From contig NZ_QWGT01000003.1 of assembly GCF_003576405.1 (NCBI RefSeq), forward strand, positions 1 through 36,823: 36,823 bases of DNA, written 5' to 3'. Shown in pieces: positions 7,106 to 15,988 of this stretch. Both the position numbers and the translations under genes were made by a program. A model generated the notes under the pieces. The model ran no database searches. It saw nothing but the letters and a program-made list of their open reading frames with translations, and was not told the origin of the DNA. This stretch comes from Clavibacter lycopersici. Its GTDB lineage: Bacteria > Actinomycetota > Actinomycetes > Actinomycetales > Microbacteriaceae. Position 1 is the stretch's first letter, and every line of letters begins with the position of its first letter.

Positions 7106-8259
7106 CGGTCGGCCCGGGTGGTGGTGGCGGGGCGTCCCGTGAGCCTGGCGGTGAGGCCGCGCGCGGCCTTCGCCACCGGTTCGAGCGGCGCGGGCGCCGG
7201 CGGCTCCGGCTCCTCCTCGTCCGGCTCCATGACGATCTTCCAGGCGGTCCAGGCGACGGCCGTGAGCGGCACCGACAGGATCGCGCCGACGATGCCGCCG
7301 AGGATCGTGCCGGCGGTCAGGGCCAGCAGCACGACCAGGCCGTGCAGCTTGAGCGCGTTGCCGAGCACGACCGGCTGCAGCAGGTTGCCCTCGAGCTGGT
7401 TCACGGCGACCACGATGATGATCACGATGATGGCGGTGGTCAGGTCGTTCGTCACGAGCGCGACGAGCGCCGCGAGGATGCCCGCGACGGTGGCGCCGAC
7501 GATCGGCACGAAGGCGCCGATGAACACCACGAGCGACAGCGGCAGCGCGAGCGGCACGCCGAGGATGAAGAGGCCGGCGCCGATGAACACGGTGTCGACG
7601 AGCGCGACGGTCGCCGTGCCGCGGATGTACCCGCCGAGCACCTTGGCGCCCTCGTGGCCGACGCGCACGGCGCGCTTGCGGCCGCGACCGCGGAACGGGC
7701 GGATGAGGAAGGCCCAGATGCGCGGCCCGTCCTTGACGAAGTAGAAGAACACGACGAGCCCGAGCACGGCGCCCGTGACGACCTCGGCCGCGGCGGAGAC
7801 GCCCGCGATGGCGCCGGATCCGAACTGGCTGCTGGTCAGGAAGTCGACGGCCTGCTGGCGGAAGGAGTCGATCTGCGCCGAGTCGATCGGCAGCCCGCCC
7901 TCCTGGATGAACGACTGCAGCTGGTCGACGCCCTCGCTGGTGGCCTTCACGAGCGTCGGCCACTGGCTCTGCACGCCGAAGACGACGGCCGTGATGGCGC
8001 CGCCGAAGAGCACGAGCCCGGTGAGGAGCGCGATGACGGCGGCGAGCGCGTCGGGGACGCCGCGGCGCTCCATCCACAGCACCATGGGGCGCACGGCGCA
8101 CGCGAGGATCAGCGCGATGATCACCGGGATCACGACGAGCTTGAGCGAGATGGCGGCGTACACGATCGCGATGGCGACCACGAGGACCGCCAGGATCTGC
8201 ACGCAGCGGATGGAGAGGCGGCCGAGCTTGTCCTGCCAGACGGACTGCGGGGTGGTCAT
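7102..8259 (-). CDS. AI-2E family transporter (TqsA/PerM-like permease)
   Basis: A 385-residue polytopic protein with about eight membrane helices and the family pattern: two N-terminal helices (ILAVLVVAIAIVYAAISL and the next), then a soluble stretch with predicted helices (about 115-155), then VVFFYFVKDGPRIWAFLIRPF, and a C-terminal bundle containing FVPIVGATVAGILAALVAL and NQLEGNLLQPVVLG. That last block is the most conserved motif of the family. Members export autoinducer-2, solutes or ions (some are Na+/H+ antiporters), so the substrate is open. The C-terminal tail is acidic then Pro-rich (EPDEEEPEPPAPAP). First gene of a three-gene operon. The ATG is preceded by TAGGGT at seven bases, so leaderless transcription is possible. 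Longer upstream readings lack coding character and cross the divergent promoter. Confidence 0.9.
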   Translation of the reverse strand: MTTPQSVWQDKLGRLSIRCVQILAVLVVAIAIVYAAISLKLVVIPVIIALILACAVRPMVLWMERRGVPDALAAVIALLTGLVLFGGAITAVVFGVQSQWPTLVKATSEGVDQLQSFIQEGGLPIDSAQIDSFRQQAVDFLTSSQFGSGAIAGVSAAAEVVTGAVLGLVVFFYFVKDGPRIWAFLIRPFRGRGRKRAVRVGHEGAKVLGGYIRGTATVALVDTVFIGAGLFILGVPLALPLSLVVFIGAFVPIVGATVAGILAALVALVTNDLTTAIIVIIIVVAVNQLEGNLLQPVVLGNALKLHGLVVLLALTAGTILGGIVGAILSVPLTAVAWTAWKIVMEPDEEEPEPPAPAPLEPVAKAARGLTARLTGRPATTTRADR

Positions 8260-8266
8260 GCCGTCA

Positions 8267-8272
8267 ACCCTA
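8267..8272 (-). promoter_or_regulatory. Candidate -10 for the AI-2E permease operon
   Basis: Reverse-strand TAGGGT seven bases before the permease ATG at 8259, with no ribosome site between. Faces the acetyltransferase promoter across an 87-base divergent gap. Confidence 0.4.
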
Positions 8273-8334
8273 CGGGCGCGCGGCCCGCGCGACCGGGCCG
8301 CGGTCCGGGCCCGGACACCCGCGTGACCGGCCGA

Positions 8335-8340
8335 TACCCT
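8335..8340 (+). promoter_or_regulatory. Candidate -10 for the acetyltransferase pair
   Basis: TACCCT six bases before the ATG at 8347, with CGGACA (8312-8317, 4 of 6 to TTGACA) 17 bases upstream. No ribosome site, consistent with a leaderless message. Confidence 0.5.
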
Positions 8341-8346
8341 CGACCC

Positions 8347-8922
8347 ATGGGACCCCGCCTCTCCGTCGTCCGCGAGGGCGCGCTCGACCTCGCCGACCAC
8401 ACGTCGATCGCGGCGCTCCTCGCGCTCGCGTTCCCCGACTTCCGCGAGGGCTACGCGGGCGCGCGAAGCTGGGCGGGCGCGCAGCCCGAGCTGCGGATCC
8501 TCGTGCACGACGGCGACGGGATCGTGGCGCACGCGGGGATCCGGCGCATCTTCGTGGAGCTCGGCGACGGCCACGGCGACCCGGCCGACGACCTGCTCGT
8601 GGGATCCACCGGCATGGTCGCCGTGCACCCGGATCGGCAGGGGCAGGGCCTCGGCACGCTGCTCGCCGACGGGATCCGCGGCGCACTCGCCCGCCTCGCC
8701 GTCCCGTTCGGCCTCCTCGAGACGGGCGAGTCGACCACCGGCTACTACGAGCGCCACGGCTGGATCCCGCTGGCCGACCGCACCGGCCACTACAACGGCT
8801 TCACGCTGCTGGGCGCGGCGGAGGTCGTGCACCAGGACCACGGCTGGCTGATGCTGCCCGTCACCTCCCCCGCCGACGCGTTCCCGGCAGGCGACCTGCA
8901 CGTCAACGGGCAGCTGGTGTGA
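8347..8922 (+). CDS. GNAT-fold acyltransferase
   Basis: A 191-residue GCN5-related N-acyltransferase. The acyl-CoA site is clear: VGSTGMVAVHPDRQGQGLG, with the Q/R-x-x-G-x-G loop (RQGQGLG) following a beta-strand, then GLLETGESTTGYYERHGW, the usual C-terminal GNAT block ending in a tyrosine near the thiol. The N-terminal half (ALAFPDFREGY, then SWAGAQPELRILVHDG, then GIRRIF) is reminiscent of the NodA-like branch that acylates amino sugars, but I cannot confirm that. The ATG follows a -10-like hexamer by six bases. Its TGA overlaps the GTG of a second GNAT gene (GTGA), making a coupled pair. Substrate unknown. Confidence 0.85.
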   Translation: MGPRLSVVREGALDLADHTSIAALLALAFPDFREGYAGARSWAGAQPELRILVHDGDGIVAHAGIRRIFVELGDGHGDPADDLLVGSTGMVAVHPDRQGQGLGTLLADGIRGALARLAVPFGLLETGESTTGYYERHGWIPLADRTGHYNGFTLLGAAEVVHQDHGWLMLPVTSPADAFPAGDLHVNGQLV

Positions 8923-9440
8923 GCGCGCACGGTGCCGTGATCCGCCGCGTGCGCGCCGAGGACTGGCGCGAGTACCGCGCGCTCCGCCTCGAGATGCTCG
9001 AGGACACCCCGCTCGCCTACCTCGAGACGCTGGAGACGGCGCGCGGCCTGACGGAGGCCCAGTGGCGCGAGCGCGCGGAGCGCCCGACCCGGCCCGGCAA
9101 CACGGCGTACGCGGCCGTGGATCCCGCCACCGGCCGCTGGCTCGGCGCGATGAACGCGTACGTCGGCACCGATCCCACCCGCGTGATGCTCGTGAGCGTC
9201 TACATCACGCCGTCCGCCCGCGGTCGCGCCGCGGGCGTCACCGACATGCTCCTCGACGCGATCATCGCCTGGGCCCGCGACCGCCCGAACGCCCGTGCCC
9301 TCCGCCTCGAGGTGCACGAGGACAACCCGCGCGCCCGTGCCTACTACGAGCGCCGCGGCTTCCGCCTCACGGGTCGCAGCGTCCCGTACGCGCTGGATCG
9401 CACGCAGAAGGACCTGGAGATGGAGCTGCCGCTCGGCTGA
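8919..9440 (+). CDS. GNAT family N-acetyltransferase
   Basis: A 173-residue acetyltransferase with the full GNAT core. The N-terminal IRRVRAEDWREYRALRLEML is the usual first strand and helix. VMLVSVYITPSARGRAAGVTD holds the acetyl-CoA loop (RGRAAG), followed by ALRLEVHEDNPRARAYYERR and GFRLTGRS, typical of RimI-like and small-molecule acetyltransferases. GTG start overlaps the previous stop by four bases. A hairpin terminator follows 18 bases after the stop. Substrate (protein N-terminus, amine or antibiotic) cannot be inferred. Confidence 0.88.
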   Translation: MSAHGAVIRRVRAEDWREYRALRLEMLEDTPLAYLETLETARGLTEAQWRERAERPTRPGNTAYAAVDPATGRWLGAMNAYVGTDPTRVMLVSVYITPSARGRAAGVTDMLLDAIIAWARDRPNARALRLEVHEDNPRARAYYERRGFRLTGRSVPYALDRTQKDLEMELPLG

Positions 9441-9458
9441 GCGCCGCGTCCGCACGCG

Positions 9459-9495
9459 ACGACGCCCGCCCCCTCACCGAGGGGACGGGCGTCGT
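9459..9495. terminator. Hairpin terminator between acetyltransferases and catalase
   Basis: ACGACGCCCG pairs with CGGGCGTCGT, extended by CCCC/GGGG with one bulged A and a short loop. It lies between convergent genes and lacks a U-tract, as is common in high-GC actinobacteria. It shares a 19-base left flank and arm with the terminator at 14371-14411. Confidence 0.75.
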
Positions 9496-9525
9496 GTCGT
9501 TCGATCAGCGGATCACCGCCGCGGC

Positions 9526-11055
9526 TCAGTGGGCCGCGACACCGACCTCCTCGGCGTCGCGCGTCGGGCCGGGGGTGGCCTCGGCGACGGGCGCGTCCCC
9601 GACGAGCGGCGGCAGGCCCGCGGCGACGGCCGCACCGAGCCAGCCGTCCACGTTCGTCCAGTACTGGATCACGCGGGCGCGGAGCTCGGCGGTCGTGACC
9701 TTGCTCACGTGGCCGACGATGTTGCCGACGAGGCGCTCGCGCTGGGCGTCGTCCATCGACTCGTTGACGAGCATCCGGGCCTGGACGAAGTCGTCGTCCT
9801 CCGCGTGCAGCGTCGCGGCCGAGCGGACGAGCTCGCCGTCCTGCTCCCAGCCGGCGCTCTCCGCGGCGCGAGCCGGGTCGGCGTGCGCGCCGCCGTGGGA
9901 GTTGGGCGCGTAGACGGGGGTGCCGGCGTCCTGGAACGTGTAGCGCCCCTGGCCGTCCTTCGAGTAGCTGTGCACGGGAGACTTCGGCGCGTTCACCGGC
10001 AGCTGCGCGTGGTTCGTGCCCACGCGGTAGCGGTGCGCGTCGGCGTAGCTGAAGATGCGCGCGAGGAGCATCTTGTCGGGGCTCGCCTGGATCCCGGGCA
10101 CGAAGTTCGAGGGCGCGAACGCTGCCTGCTCGATCTGCGCGAAGTAGTTCTCCGGGTTGCGGTTCAGGGTCATCGTGCCGACCTCGATGCGCGGGTAGTC
10201 CTTCTGCGACCAGACCTTGGTGAGGTCGAACGGGTTGAACCGGTACGACTTCGCGTCCTCGTAGGGCATGATCTGCACCTCGAGCTTCCACTCCGGGTAG
10301 TCCCCGCGGTCGATGGCCTCGGTGAGGTCGCGGATGTGGAAGTCGGCGTCCTCGCCCGCGATCTGGTCGGCCTGCTCCTGCTTGAGGATCTCGATGCCCT
10401 GCTGGGTCTTGAAGTGGTACTTCACCCAGAAGCGCTCGCCGGCCGCGTTGATCCACTGGTAGGTGTGCGAGCCGAAGCCGTCCATGTGGCGCCACGAGCT
10501 CGGCAGGCCGCGGTCGCCCATGAGCCAGGTGACCTGGTGGGCGGACTCGGGCGAGAGGGTCCAGAAGTCCCACTGCATGTCGTGGTCGCGCAGGTGCGAG
10601 CCCGGCAGGCGCTTCTGCGAGCGGATGAAGTCCGGGAACTTGATCCCGTCGCGGATGAAGAAGACGGGGGTGTTGTTGCCGACGAGGTCGTAGTTGCCCT
10701 CGTCCGTGTAGAACTTCAGCGCGAATCCGCGGGGGTCGCGCCACGTGTCGGGGCTGCCCTGCTCACCGGCGACGGTGGAGAAGCGCGCGAGCATCTCGAC
10801 CTCGGCGCCGGGCTGGAAGAGGGAGGCGCGGGTGTACGCGCTCACGTCGCCCGTGACGCGGAAGGTGCCGAAGGCGCCGCCGCCCTTGGCGTGGACGACG
10901 CGCTCCGGGATGCGCTCGCGGTTGAACTGCGCGAGCTTCTCGACGAGGTAGTGGTCGTGGAGGGGGATGGAGCCGTCGGGCCCGACGGACAGCGAGTGCT
11001 CGTCGCTGGCGACCGGAGCGCCGGAGTCGGTGGTCGTGTACTTCTGGTCGGTCAT
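9526..11055 (-). CDS. katA: Monofunctional haem catalase
   Basis: A 509-residue clade-3-sized catalase converting hydrogen peroxide to water and oxygen in the cytoplasm. Signature [20 protein letters not shown] spans 44-63 with catalytic His55. [10 protein letters not shown] carries the conserved Asn127/128. The haem-ligand motif [17 protein letters not shown] has Tyr337. The NADPH-binding and C-terminal arm regions are present. The last 30 residues are low-complexity and beyond the usual core. ATG follows AGGAGA. A Fur/PerR-type regulator lies 78 bases upstream on the same strand, an arrangement like furA with catalase genes in other actinobacteria, so peroxide-responsive control is likely. 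Confidence 0.96.
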   Translation of the reverse strand: MTDQKYTTTDSGAPVASDEHSLSVGPDGSIPLHDHYLVEKLAQFNRERIPERVVHAKGGGAFGTFRVTGDVSAYTRASLFQPGAEVEMLARFSTVAGEQGSPDTWRDPRGFALKFYTDEGNYDLVGNNTPVFFIRDGIKFPDFIRSQKRLPGSHLRDHDMQWDFWTLSPESAHQVTWLMGDRGLPSSWRHMDGFGSHTYQWINAAGERFWVKYHFKTQQGIEILKQEQADQIAGEDADFHIRDLTEAIDRGDYPEWKLEVQIMPYEDAKSYRFNPFDLTKVWSQKDYPRIEVGTMTLNRNPENYFAQIEQAAFAPSNFVPGIQASPDKMLLARIFSYADAHRYRVGTNHAQLPVNAPKSPVHSYSKDGQGRYTFQDAGTPVYAPNSHGGAHADPARAAESAGWEQDGELVRSAATLHAEDDDFVQARMLVNESMDDAQRERLVGNIVGHVSKVTTAELRARVIQYWTNVDGWLGAAVAAGLPPLVGDAPVAEATPGPTRDAEEVGVAAH

Positions 11056-11133
11056 GGTGTTTCTCCTGTCAGCGGTGGTACGGGGAGGTGCTGGCTCGGG
11101 TCATCCGGCCGGGGTGCGGGCCGGTGGCGACGG

Positions 11134-11619
11134 TCAGGTCGCGACGGTGGCACCGGGATCCGCGGCTGCGGTCCGGCATGCGGGGCACAGGCCCCAGTAC
11201 GTCACCTCAGCGCTCGCCACGAGGAACCCCGCCGAGTCGGACGGCGTGAGGCAGGGGGACTCCCCCACCGCGCAGTCCACGTCGACGATCGTCCGGCAGG
11301 ACGTGCACACGAGGTGATGGTGATTGTCGCCCGTCCGGCGCTCGTAGCGCGCGGACGATCCCGCGGGCTCGATGCGGCGCACGAGCCCCGCGGCCGCGAG
11401 CGCGCCGAGCACGCCGTAGACCGCCTGGATGCTCGTGCCCGGCAGCTCGGCCTTGACCGCGCGGAGCACCTCGTCGGCGTCCGAGTGCGGCTGGGCGTCG
11501 ACGGCCGTGAGGACGGCCACGCGCGGTCGGGTCACGCGGAGTCCCGCCTCGCGGAGCGCGACGCGCAGGGCGTCGGCGTCGAGGGGCGGCGCGTGGTGGT
11601 GCGCGCGGTCGGTGGGCAT
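11134..11619 (-). CDS. Fur/PerR-family regulator
   Basis: A 161-residue Fur-superfamily repressor. The N-terminal winged helix includes LREAGLRVTRPRVAVLTAV and, as recognition helix, TSIQAVYGVLGALAAAGLVR (62-81). A metal-binding, dimerising C-terminal half follows with HHH at 100-102 and two Cys-x-x-Cys pairs (105/108 and 145/148) that would hold structural zinc. The proximity to catalase and the RRIEPAGSSARYE segment match actinobacterial peroxide sensors (FurA/CatR type) rather than iron Fur or Zur. The ATG at 11619 is chosen because the family usually starts about 20 residues before the first helix; no clear ribosome site precedes it. An inverted repeat upstream may be its operator. Confidence 0.87.
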   Translation of the reverse strand: MPTDRAHHHAPPLDADALRVALREAGLRVTRPRVAVLTAVDAQPHSDADEVLRAVKAELPGTSIQAVYGVLGALAAAGLVRRIEPAGSSARYERRTGDNHHHLVCTSCRTIVDVDCAVGESPCLTPSDSAGFLVASAEVTYWGLCPACRTAAADPGATVAT

Positions 11620-11642
11620 CGCCGCAGTCAAGCACAGTTCCC

Positions 11643-11655
11643 TTGAATGGTTCAA
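11643..11655. promoter_or_regulatory. Fur/PerR-box-like inverted repeat
   Basis: TTGAA-TGG-TTCAA is a perfect 5-3-5 dyad in an unusually AT-rich patch. It lies 24 bases upstream of the Fur-type gene start and about 90 bases upstream of the divergent aldo/keto reductase start. Half-sites resemble those of PerR/FurA-type operators. Likely autoregulatory; joint control of the reductase is inferred. Confidence 0.55.
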
Positions 11656-11696
11656 AACACGACGTGAACGCGGCGCGTCGTGGACAGGAGCGTGCC

Positions 11697-11702
11697 TAGG
11701 CT
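11697..11702 (+). promoter_or_regulatory. Candidate -10 of the aldo/keto reductase gene
   Basis: TAGGCT, 41 bases upstream of the ATG at 11744. Here a leader with a purine-rich ribosome site (GGGAGA region) exists, unlike the leaderless genes. No convincing -35 was found. Confidence 0.35.
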
Positions 11703-11743
11703 CGAGAGGCGGCCCATCCGGCCGCGGGAGATCGGAGCACCGC

Positions 11744-12733
<990 letters not shown>

Positions 12734-12750
12734 TCCGCCTCGCCGCATGA

Positions 12751-12788
12751 GACGCGGGCCCGGTCGCATCCGCGACCGGGCCCGCGTC
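12751..12788. terminator. Strong bidirectional hairpin terminator
   Basis: GACGCGGGCCCGGTCGC pairs perfectly over 17 bases with its complement at 12772-12788 around the four-base loop ATCC. It lies between convergent reductase and nitrilase genes. No U-tract. Confidence 0.82.
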
Positions 12789-12808
12789 ATGTCGGCGGTG
12801 GATGCGGA

Positions 12809-13648
12809 TCAGACCGCCCGCTCGAGCCCCCGCCGCCGGTTCGCGAGCACGGGCAGCGTGCCACGCGCGGCCTCGACGGCCGACGGGTCGATGTCCACGA
12901 CCAGCAGCTCCTCCTCGCCGCCGAGGCGGTGCAGCACCTCGCCGAGCGGTGAGACGACGGCGCTGCGGCCGATGCCGGTGGGCGCGCCGCTCGCGGGGTC
13001 GTGGCCGCGGGATCCGGCGGGCAGCGTCGTCGGGTCGCCCTGGCCGACCGCGACCACGAAGGTCGTCGAGTCGAGCGCGCGGGCCCGGAGCAGGAGGTCC
13101 CACTGGTCGGCCTTGCCGGGGCCGGCGCCCCAGCTCGCGCACACGATGCTGACGACGGCGCCGCGGTCGGCGCCCGCGAGGAACAGCGCGGGGAAGCGCA
13201 CGTCGTAGCAGGTGGCGAGGGACGCGCGCGTGCCGCCGACCTCGATCACGGCGACGTCATCGCCCGGGTCGACGGCGTCGGACTCGCGGAAGCCGAAGGC
13301 GTCGAAGAGGTGGATCTTGTCGTACGAGGGGGCGCCCGCGGCATCCGCGCCCGACGGCCGGGCGACCAGCAGCGTGTTGCGCACGCGGCCGTCGGCGCCG
13401 GGCGTGAACATCCCGGCGACGATCACCACGCGGAGCCGGTCGGCGACCGCCCGGACGCCCGAGGCCCACGGCCCGTCGAGCGGCTCCGCCACCTCCGGCA
13501 GCGGGTTCCCGAACGCGCGCTGCGCCGCCTCGGGGAACACCACGAGCTCGGCGCCCTGCCGTGCGGCGTCCTCCGCGAAGCGGGTGATCCGTGCGAGGTT
13601 GTCCGCGGGATCCGGCGAGCTGATGATCTGTGCGAGCGCGATCTTCAT
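12809..13648 (-). CDS. Nitrilase-family carbon-nitrogen hydrolase
   Basis: A 279-residue member of the nitrilase superfamily (amidase-type branch, cytoplasmic), which hydrolyses amides or ureido compounds through a Glu-Lys-Cys triad. All three are visible: Glu40 in LVVFPEAA, Lys111 in YDKIHLFDAFG and Cys147 in LATCYDVRFP. The C-terminal GRSAVVSPLGEVL and the strand before it are standard. The start at 13648 is chosen because MKIALAQ begins the first strand and GAGGAGG precedes it by four bases; a longer reading would run through the divergent promoter. It is divergent from a GntR regulator with only 28 bases between, which contain a palindrome, so it is almost certainly controlled by that regulator. 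Substrate unknown. Confidence 0.91.
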   Translation of the reverse strand: MKIALAQIISSPDPADNLARITRFAEDAARQGAELVVFPEAAQRAFGNPLPEVAEPLDGPWASGVRAVADRLRVVIVAGMFTPGADGRVRNTLLVARPSGADAAGAPSYDKIHLFDAFGFRESDAVDPGDDVAVIEVGGTRASLATCYDVRFPALFLAGADRGAVVSIVCASWGAGPGKADQWDLLLRARALDSTTFVVAVGQGDPTTLPAGSRGHDPASGAPTGIGRSAVVSPLGEVLHRLGGEEELLVVDIDPSAVEAARGTLPVLANRRRGLERAV

Positions 13649-13661
13649 GGTCCTCCTCGTG

Positions 13662-13671
13662 ATGTATACAT
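13662..13671. promoter_or_regulatory. Likely GntR operator, site 1 (ATGTATACAT)
   Basis: A perfect 10-base palindrome in the 28-base gap between the nitrilase and GntR starts, so any protein on it blocks both. GntR/FCD regulators commonly bind T-G-T-A-T-A-C-A type sites. The same core TGTATACA occurs at 15897-15904. Part of the site (TATACA) also sits six bases before the GntR ATG and could be its -10. Confidence 0.65.
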
Positions 13672-13676
13672 AGCGT

Positions 13677-14351
13677 ATGCGAGAACGGGCGGGCGATCCA
13701 GGCACCTCGGCGAGCGCCCTCTCCGGCCGTGAGCGGGCCTACGAGTTCCTGCACGCGCACGTCCTCACCGACCCGGATCAGCAGGGCGCGTTCCTCAACG
13801 AGCAGGAGCTCGCCGAGCGCATCGGCGTCTCCCGCACGCCCGTCCGCGAGGCGCTGCTGCTGCTCGCCGCCGACGACCTGGTGGAGATGATCCCCAAGCG
13901 CGGCGCCCGGATCCCCGTCATCACCGGCCGCGAGATCGCCGAGCTGATGGAGCTGCGCGGCGTGCTCGAGCGGCACGCGGCCACCAGCGCCGTGGAGCAC
14001 GACCGCACGCCGCTCGACGCGATGCGCGAGGTGCTCGAGCAGCAGCGCGCGATGGTGGCGACGCCGCCGCGCGAGAGCGGCCGCGAGTTCATCGAGCACG
14101 ACCGCCGCTTCCACCAGCTCCTCGTCGACGCCGCGGGCAGCGAGCTCATGAGCCGCACCTACGCGAAGCTCCGCGCCCGGCAGATCCTCGTCGGCGTCGA
14201 GGCGCTCTACCGCGCCACCGACCGGCAGGACCGCGTCTGCGAGGAGCACGGCGGCATCGTCGACGCGCTGGCCGCGGGCGACGCCGCGAAGGCCCGCGAC
14301 GCGATCGACCGCCACCTCGCCGTCACGCTCGACGTGCTGCTGCGCGCCTGA
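13677..14351 (+). CDS. GntR-family regulator, FadR/FCD subfamily
   Basis: A 224-residue metabolite-sensing repressor. The N-terminal winged helix (about 18-85) includes NEQELAERIGVSRTPVREAL, the classic GntR recognition region, and KRGARIPVI in the wing. The C-terminal FCD domain has the expected metal-ligand positions: Asp/His in EHDRRFHQLL, His in EEHGGIVDAL and His in AIDRHLAV. Such domains bind carboxylates. The ATG comes directly after the palindrome with no ribosome site, so leaderless translation is likely. Divergent from the nitrilase; the MHS permease behind it is convergent and has a second copy of the palindrome upstream. It is thus the probable local regulator of the whole module. 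Confidence 0.92.
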   Translation: MRERAGDPGTSASALSGRERAYEFLHAHVLTDPDQQGAFLNEQELAERIGVSRTPVREALLLLAADDLVEMIPKRGARIPVITGREIAELMELRGVLERHAATSAVEHDRTPLDAMREVLEQQRAMVATPPRESGREFIEHDRRFHQLLVDAAGSELMSRTYAKLRARQILVGVEALYRATDRQDRVCEEHGGIVDALAAGDAAKARDAIDRHLAVTLDVLLRA

Positions 14352-14370
14352 CGCGGAGCCGCCCGCACGC

Positions 14371-14411
14371 GACGACGCCCGGATCCCCTGGTCGGGGATC
14401 CGGGCGTCGTC
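14371..14411. terminator. Long perfect hairpin terminator
   Basis: An 18-base perfect stem (GACGACGCCCGGATCCCC and complement) with a five-base loop TGGTC, between the convergent GntR and MHS permease genes. Both arms contain GGATCC. Its left arm and flank match the terminator at 9459 for 19 bases. Confidence 0.85.
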
Positions 14412-14426
14412 AGGTGACGGCGGGCG

Positions 14427-15824
14427 TCAGCCGCGCGGCGCGGCCACGCCCTCGGCGCCCGTGCGCACGTACTCCTCGTCCTCGGACACGTCCGAGTCGC
14501 GGCCCATCGCGAGGCCCACGAGCGTGAGCACGACCGCGGCCGTGAGGTACACCGCGATGCCGACCCAGCTGCCGGTCTCCTCGTAGATGATCGTGAACAT
14601 CAGCGGCGCGATGGCCCCGCCGATCACGCCCGCGATCGTGTACGCGAGCGACGCCCCCGTGTAGCGGAGCCGCGGCGAGAACTGCTCGATGATGTACGCC
14701 GCCTGCGGCCCGTACATGAAGGAGTGGAAGAACAGGCCCAGCACGATGCCCACGCCGAGCACGAAGGTCGACGACCCGTCGGTGATCGCGAAGAACACGT
14801 ACGACCAGACGGCCGCGCCCACCGCGGCGGCCGCGTACAGCGCCCGGCGGTTGATCCGGTCGCTCACGGCGCCCGCGAACGGGATCGTGAACAGCTGCAC
14901 GGCGGATCCGACCAGCACCGCCACGAGCACCTGGCTGCGGTCGAAGCCGAGCGTGTTCACGCCGTACGTGAGCGTGAACACGGTGAAGAGCGCGTAGAGG
15001 ACGTCCGGTCCGACGCGGGAGAGGATGGCCGCGACGAGCGGGCGGCCCTGCGTGCGGAAGATCTCCGAGATGGGCGCGCTCGGCCGGTCGCCGCGCTCCT
15101 GCAGCGCCTTGAACACGGGGGTGTCCTCGAGCTTCAGGCGGATCCAGAGACCGAACGCCACGAGCAGCGCCGAGAGCAGGAAGGCGACGCGCCAGCCCCA
15201 GTCGAGGAAGTCCTCCTCGGTGAGCAGCACGGTGAGCAGCGCGAGCGCGCCGTTGGCGAGCAGGTTGCCCGCGGGCGGCCCGACCTGCGCGGCCGACGAC
15301 CAGAACCCGCGCTTGCGCGGATCCCCGAACTCGCTCGAGAGCAGCACCGCGCCGCCCCACTCGCCGCCGACGCCCACGCCCTGCGCGAAGCGGAGGAGCA
15401 CCAGGATGATCGGCGCCGCGAGCCCGATGCTGGCGTAGCCCGGCAGGACGCCGATGAGGAACGTCGCGATGCCGATGAGCAGCAGCGTGAGCACGAGGAC
15501 GGGCTTCCGGCCGATCTTGTCGCCGAGCCGTCCGAAGACGAACCCGCCGACCGGGCGCGAGACGTAGCCGACCGCGTAGGTGGAGAACGCGAGGATCGTC
15601 GCCGTGTACGGGTCGGAGGCGGGGAAGAACACGACGGGGAACACGACGGCGCTGGCCGCCGAGTAGACGGCGAAGTCGTACCACTCGAGCGAGGTCCCGG
15701 TGAGGCTCGCGGTGAACGCCTTCACGAGCTCGCGGCGGGTCGGCTTCTCGGTCGCGGCGGGTGCCGCGTGCGCGCCGGATGCGGGCGCTGTCGCCGCCGG
15801 GGAGGCGGTGGGGTCGTCGGCCAT
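14427..15824 (-). CDS. MHS-family MFS permease (organic-acid/betaine type)
   Basis: A 465-residue major facilitator with 12 membrane helices, of the metabolite:H+ symporter branch (KgtP, ProP, ShiA relatives). Evidence: FTASLTGTSLEWYDFAVYS before helix 1, the loop-2 motif GRLGDKIGRKPVLV, and RFAQGVGVGGEWGGAVLL, all hallmarks of MHS transporters. WRVAFLLSALLVAFGLWIRL follows. The first 33 residues are Ala/Pro-rich and cytoplasmic. The ATG is preceded by GAGGAG. It is divergent from the DUF2848 gene, and the gap carries CTGTATACAG, matching the operator near the GntR gene. It probably imports the carboxylate or amide used by the neighbouring enzymes; identity unknown. Confidence 0.93.
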   Translation of the reverse strand: MADDPTASPAATAPASGAHAAPAATEKPTRRELVKAFTASLTGTSLEWYDFAVYSAASAVVFPVVFFPASDPYTATILAFSTYAVGYVSRPVGGFVFGRLGDKIGRKPVLVLTLLLIGIATFLIGVLPGYASIGLAAPIILVLLRFAQGVGVGGEWGGAVLLSSEFGDPRKRGFWSSAAQVGPPAGNLLANGALALLTVLLTEEDFLDWGWRVAFLLSALLVAFGLWIRLKLEDTPVFKALQERGDRPSAPISEIFRTQGRPLVAAILSRVGPDVLYALFTVFTLTYGVNTLGFDRSQVLVAVLVGSAVQLFTIPFAGAVSDRINRRALYAAAAVGAAVWSYVFFAITDGSSTFVLGVGIVLGLFFHSFMYGPQAAYIIEQFSPRLRYTGASLAYTIAGVIGGAIAPLMFTIIYEETGSWVGIAVYLTAAVVLTLVGLAMGRDSDVSEDEEYVRTGAEGVAAPRG

Positions 15825-15895
15825 GGGGCTCCTCGGGTGAGGGAGCCGGGCGGCGGATCCGGCGATCGGATCCCGCCCGGCGTCCGGTCGGTGTG

Positions 15896-15905
15896 CTGTA
15901 TACAG
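15896..15905. promoter_or_regulatory. Likely GntR operator, site 2 (CTGTATACAG)
   Basis: A perfect 10-base palindrome in the divergent gap between the MHS permease (start 15824) and the DUF2848 gene (start 15989). Its central eight bases, TGTATACA, are identical to site 1 at 13663-13670. Such an AT-rich eight-mer is rare in DNA of this composition. Confidence 0.62.
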
Positions 15906-15988
15906 TAGGCATACCGGAGCCCCGGCACCATGGTCGGGGCGTCCGGATCCGCATTTCTTCACACGCTCGAAACACCACCGGAGGACCG

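Noticed and set aside
8260-8901. Upstream extension of the AI-2E permease reading (599 codons in all)
   Set aside because: It would run antisense through the GNAT gene and across its own -10-like element. Conserved permease sequence starts at the ATG at 8259.
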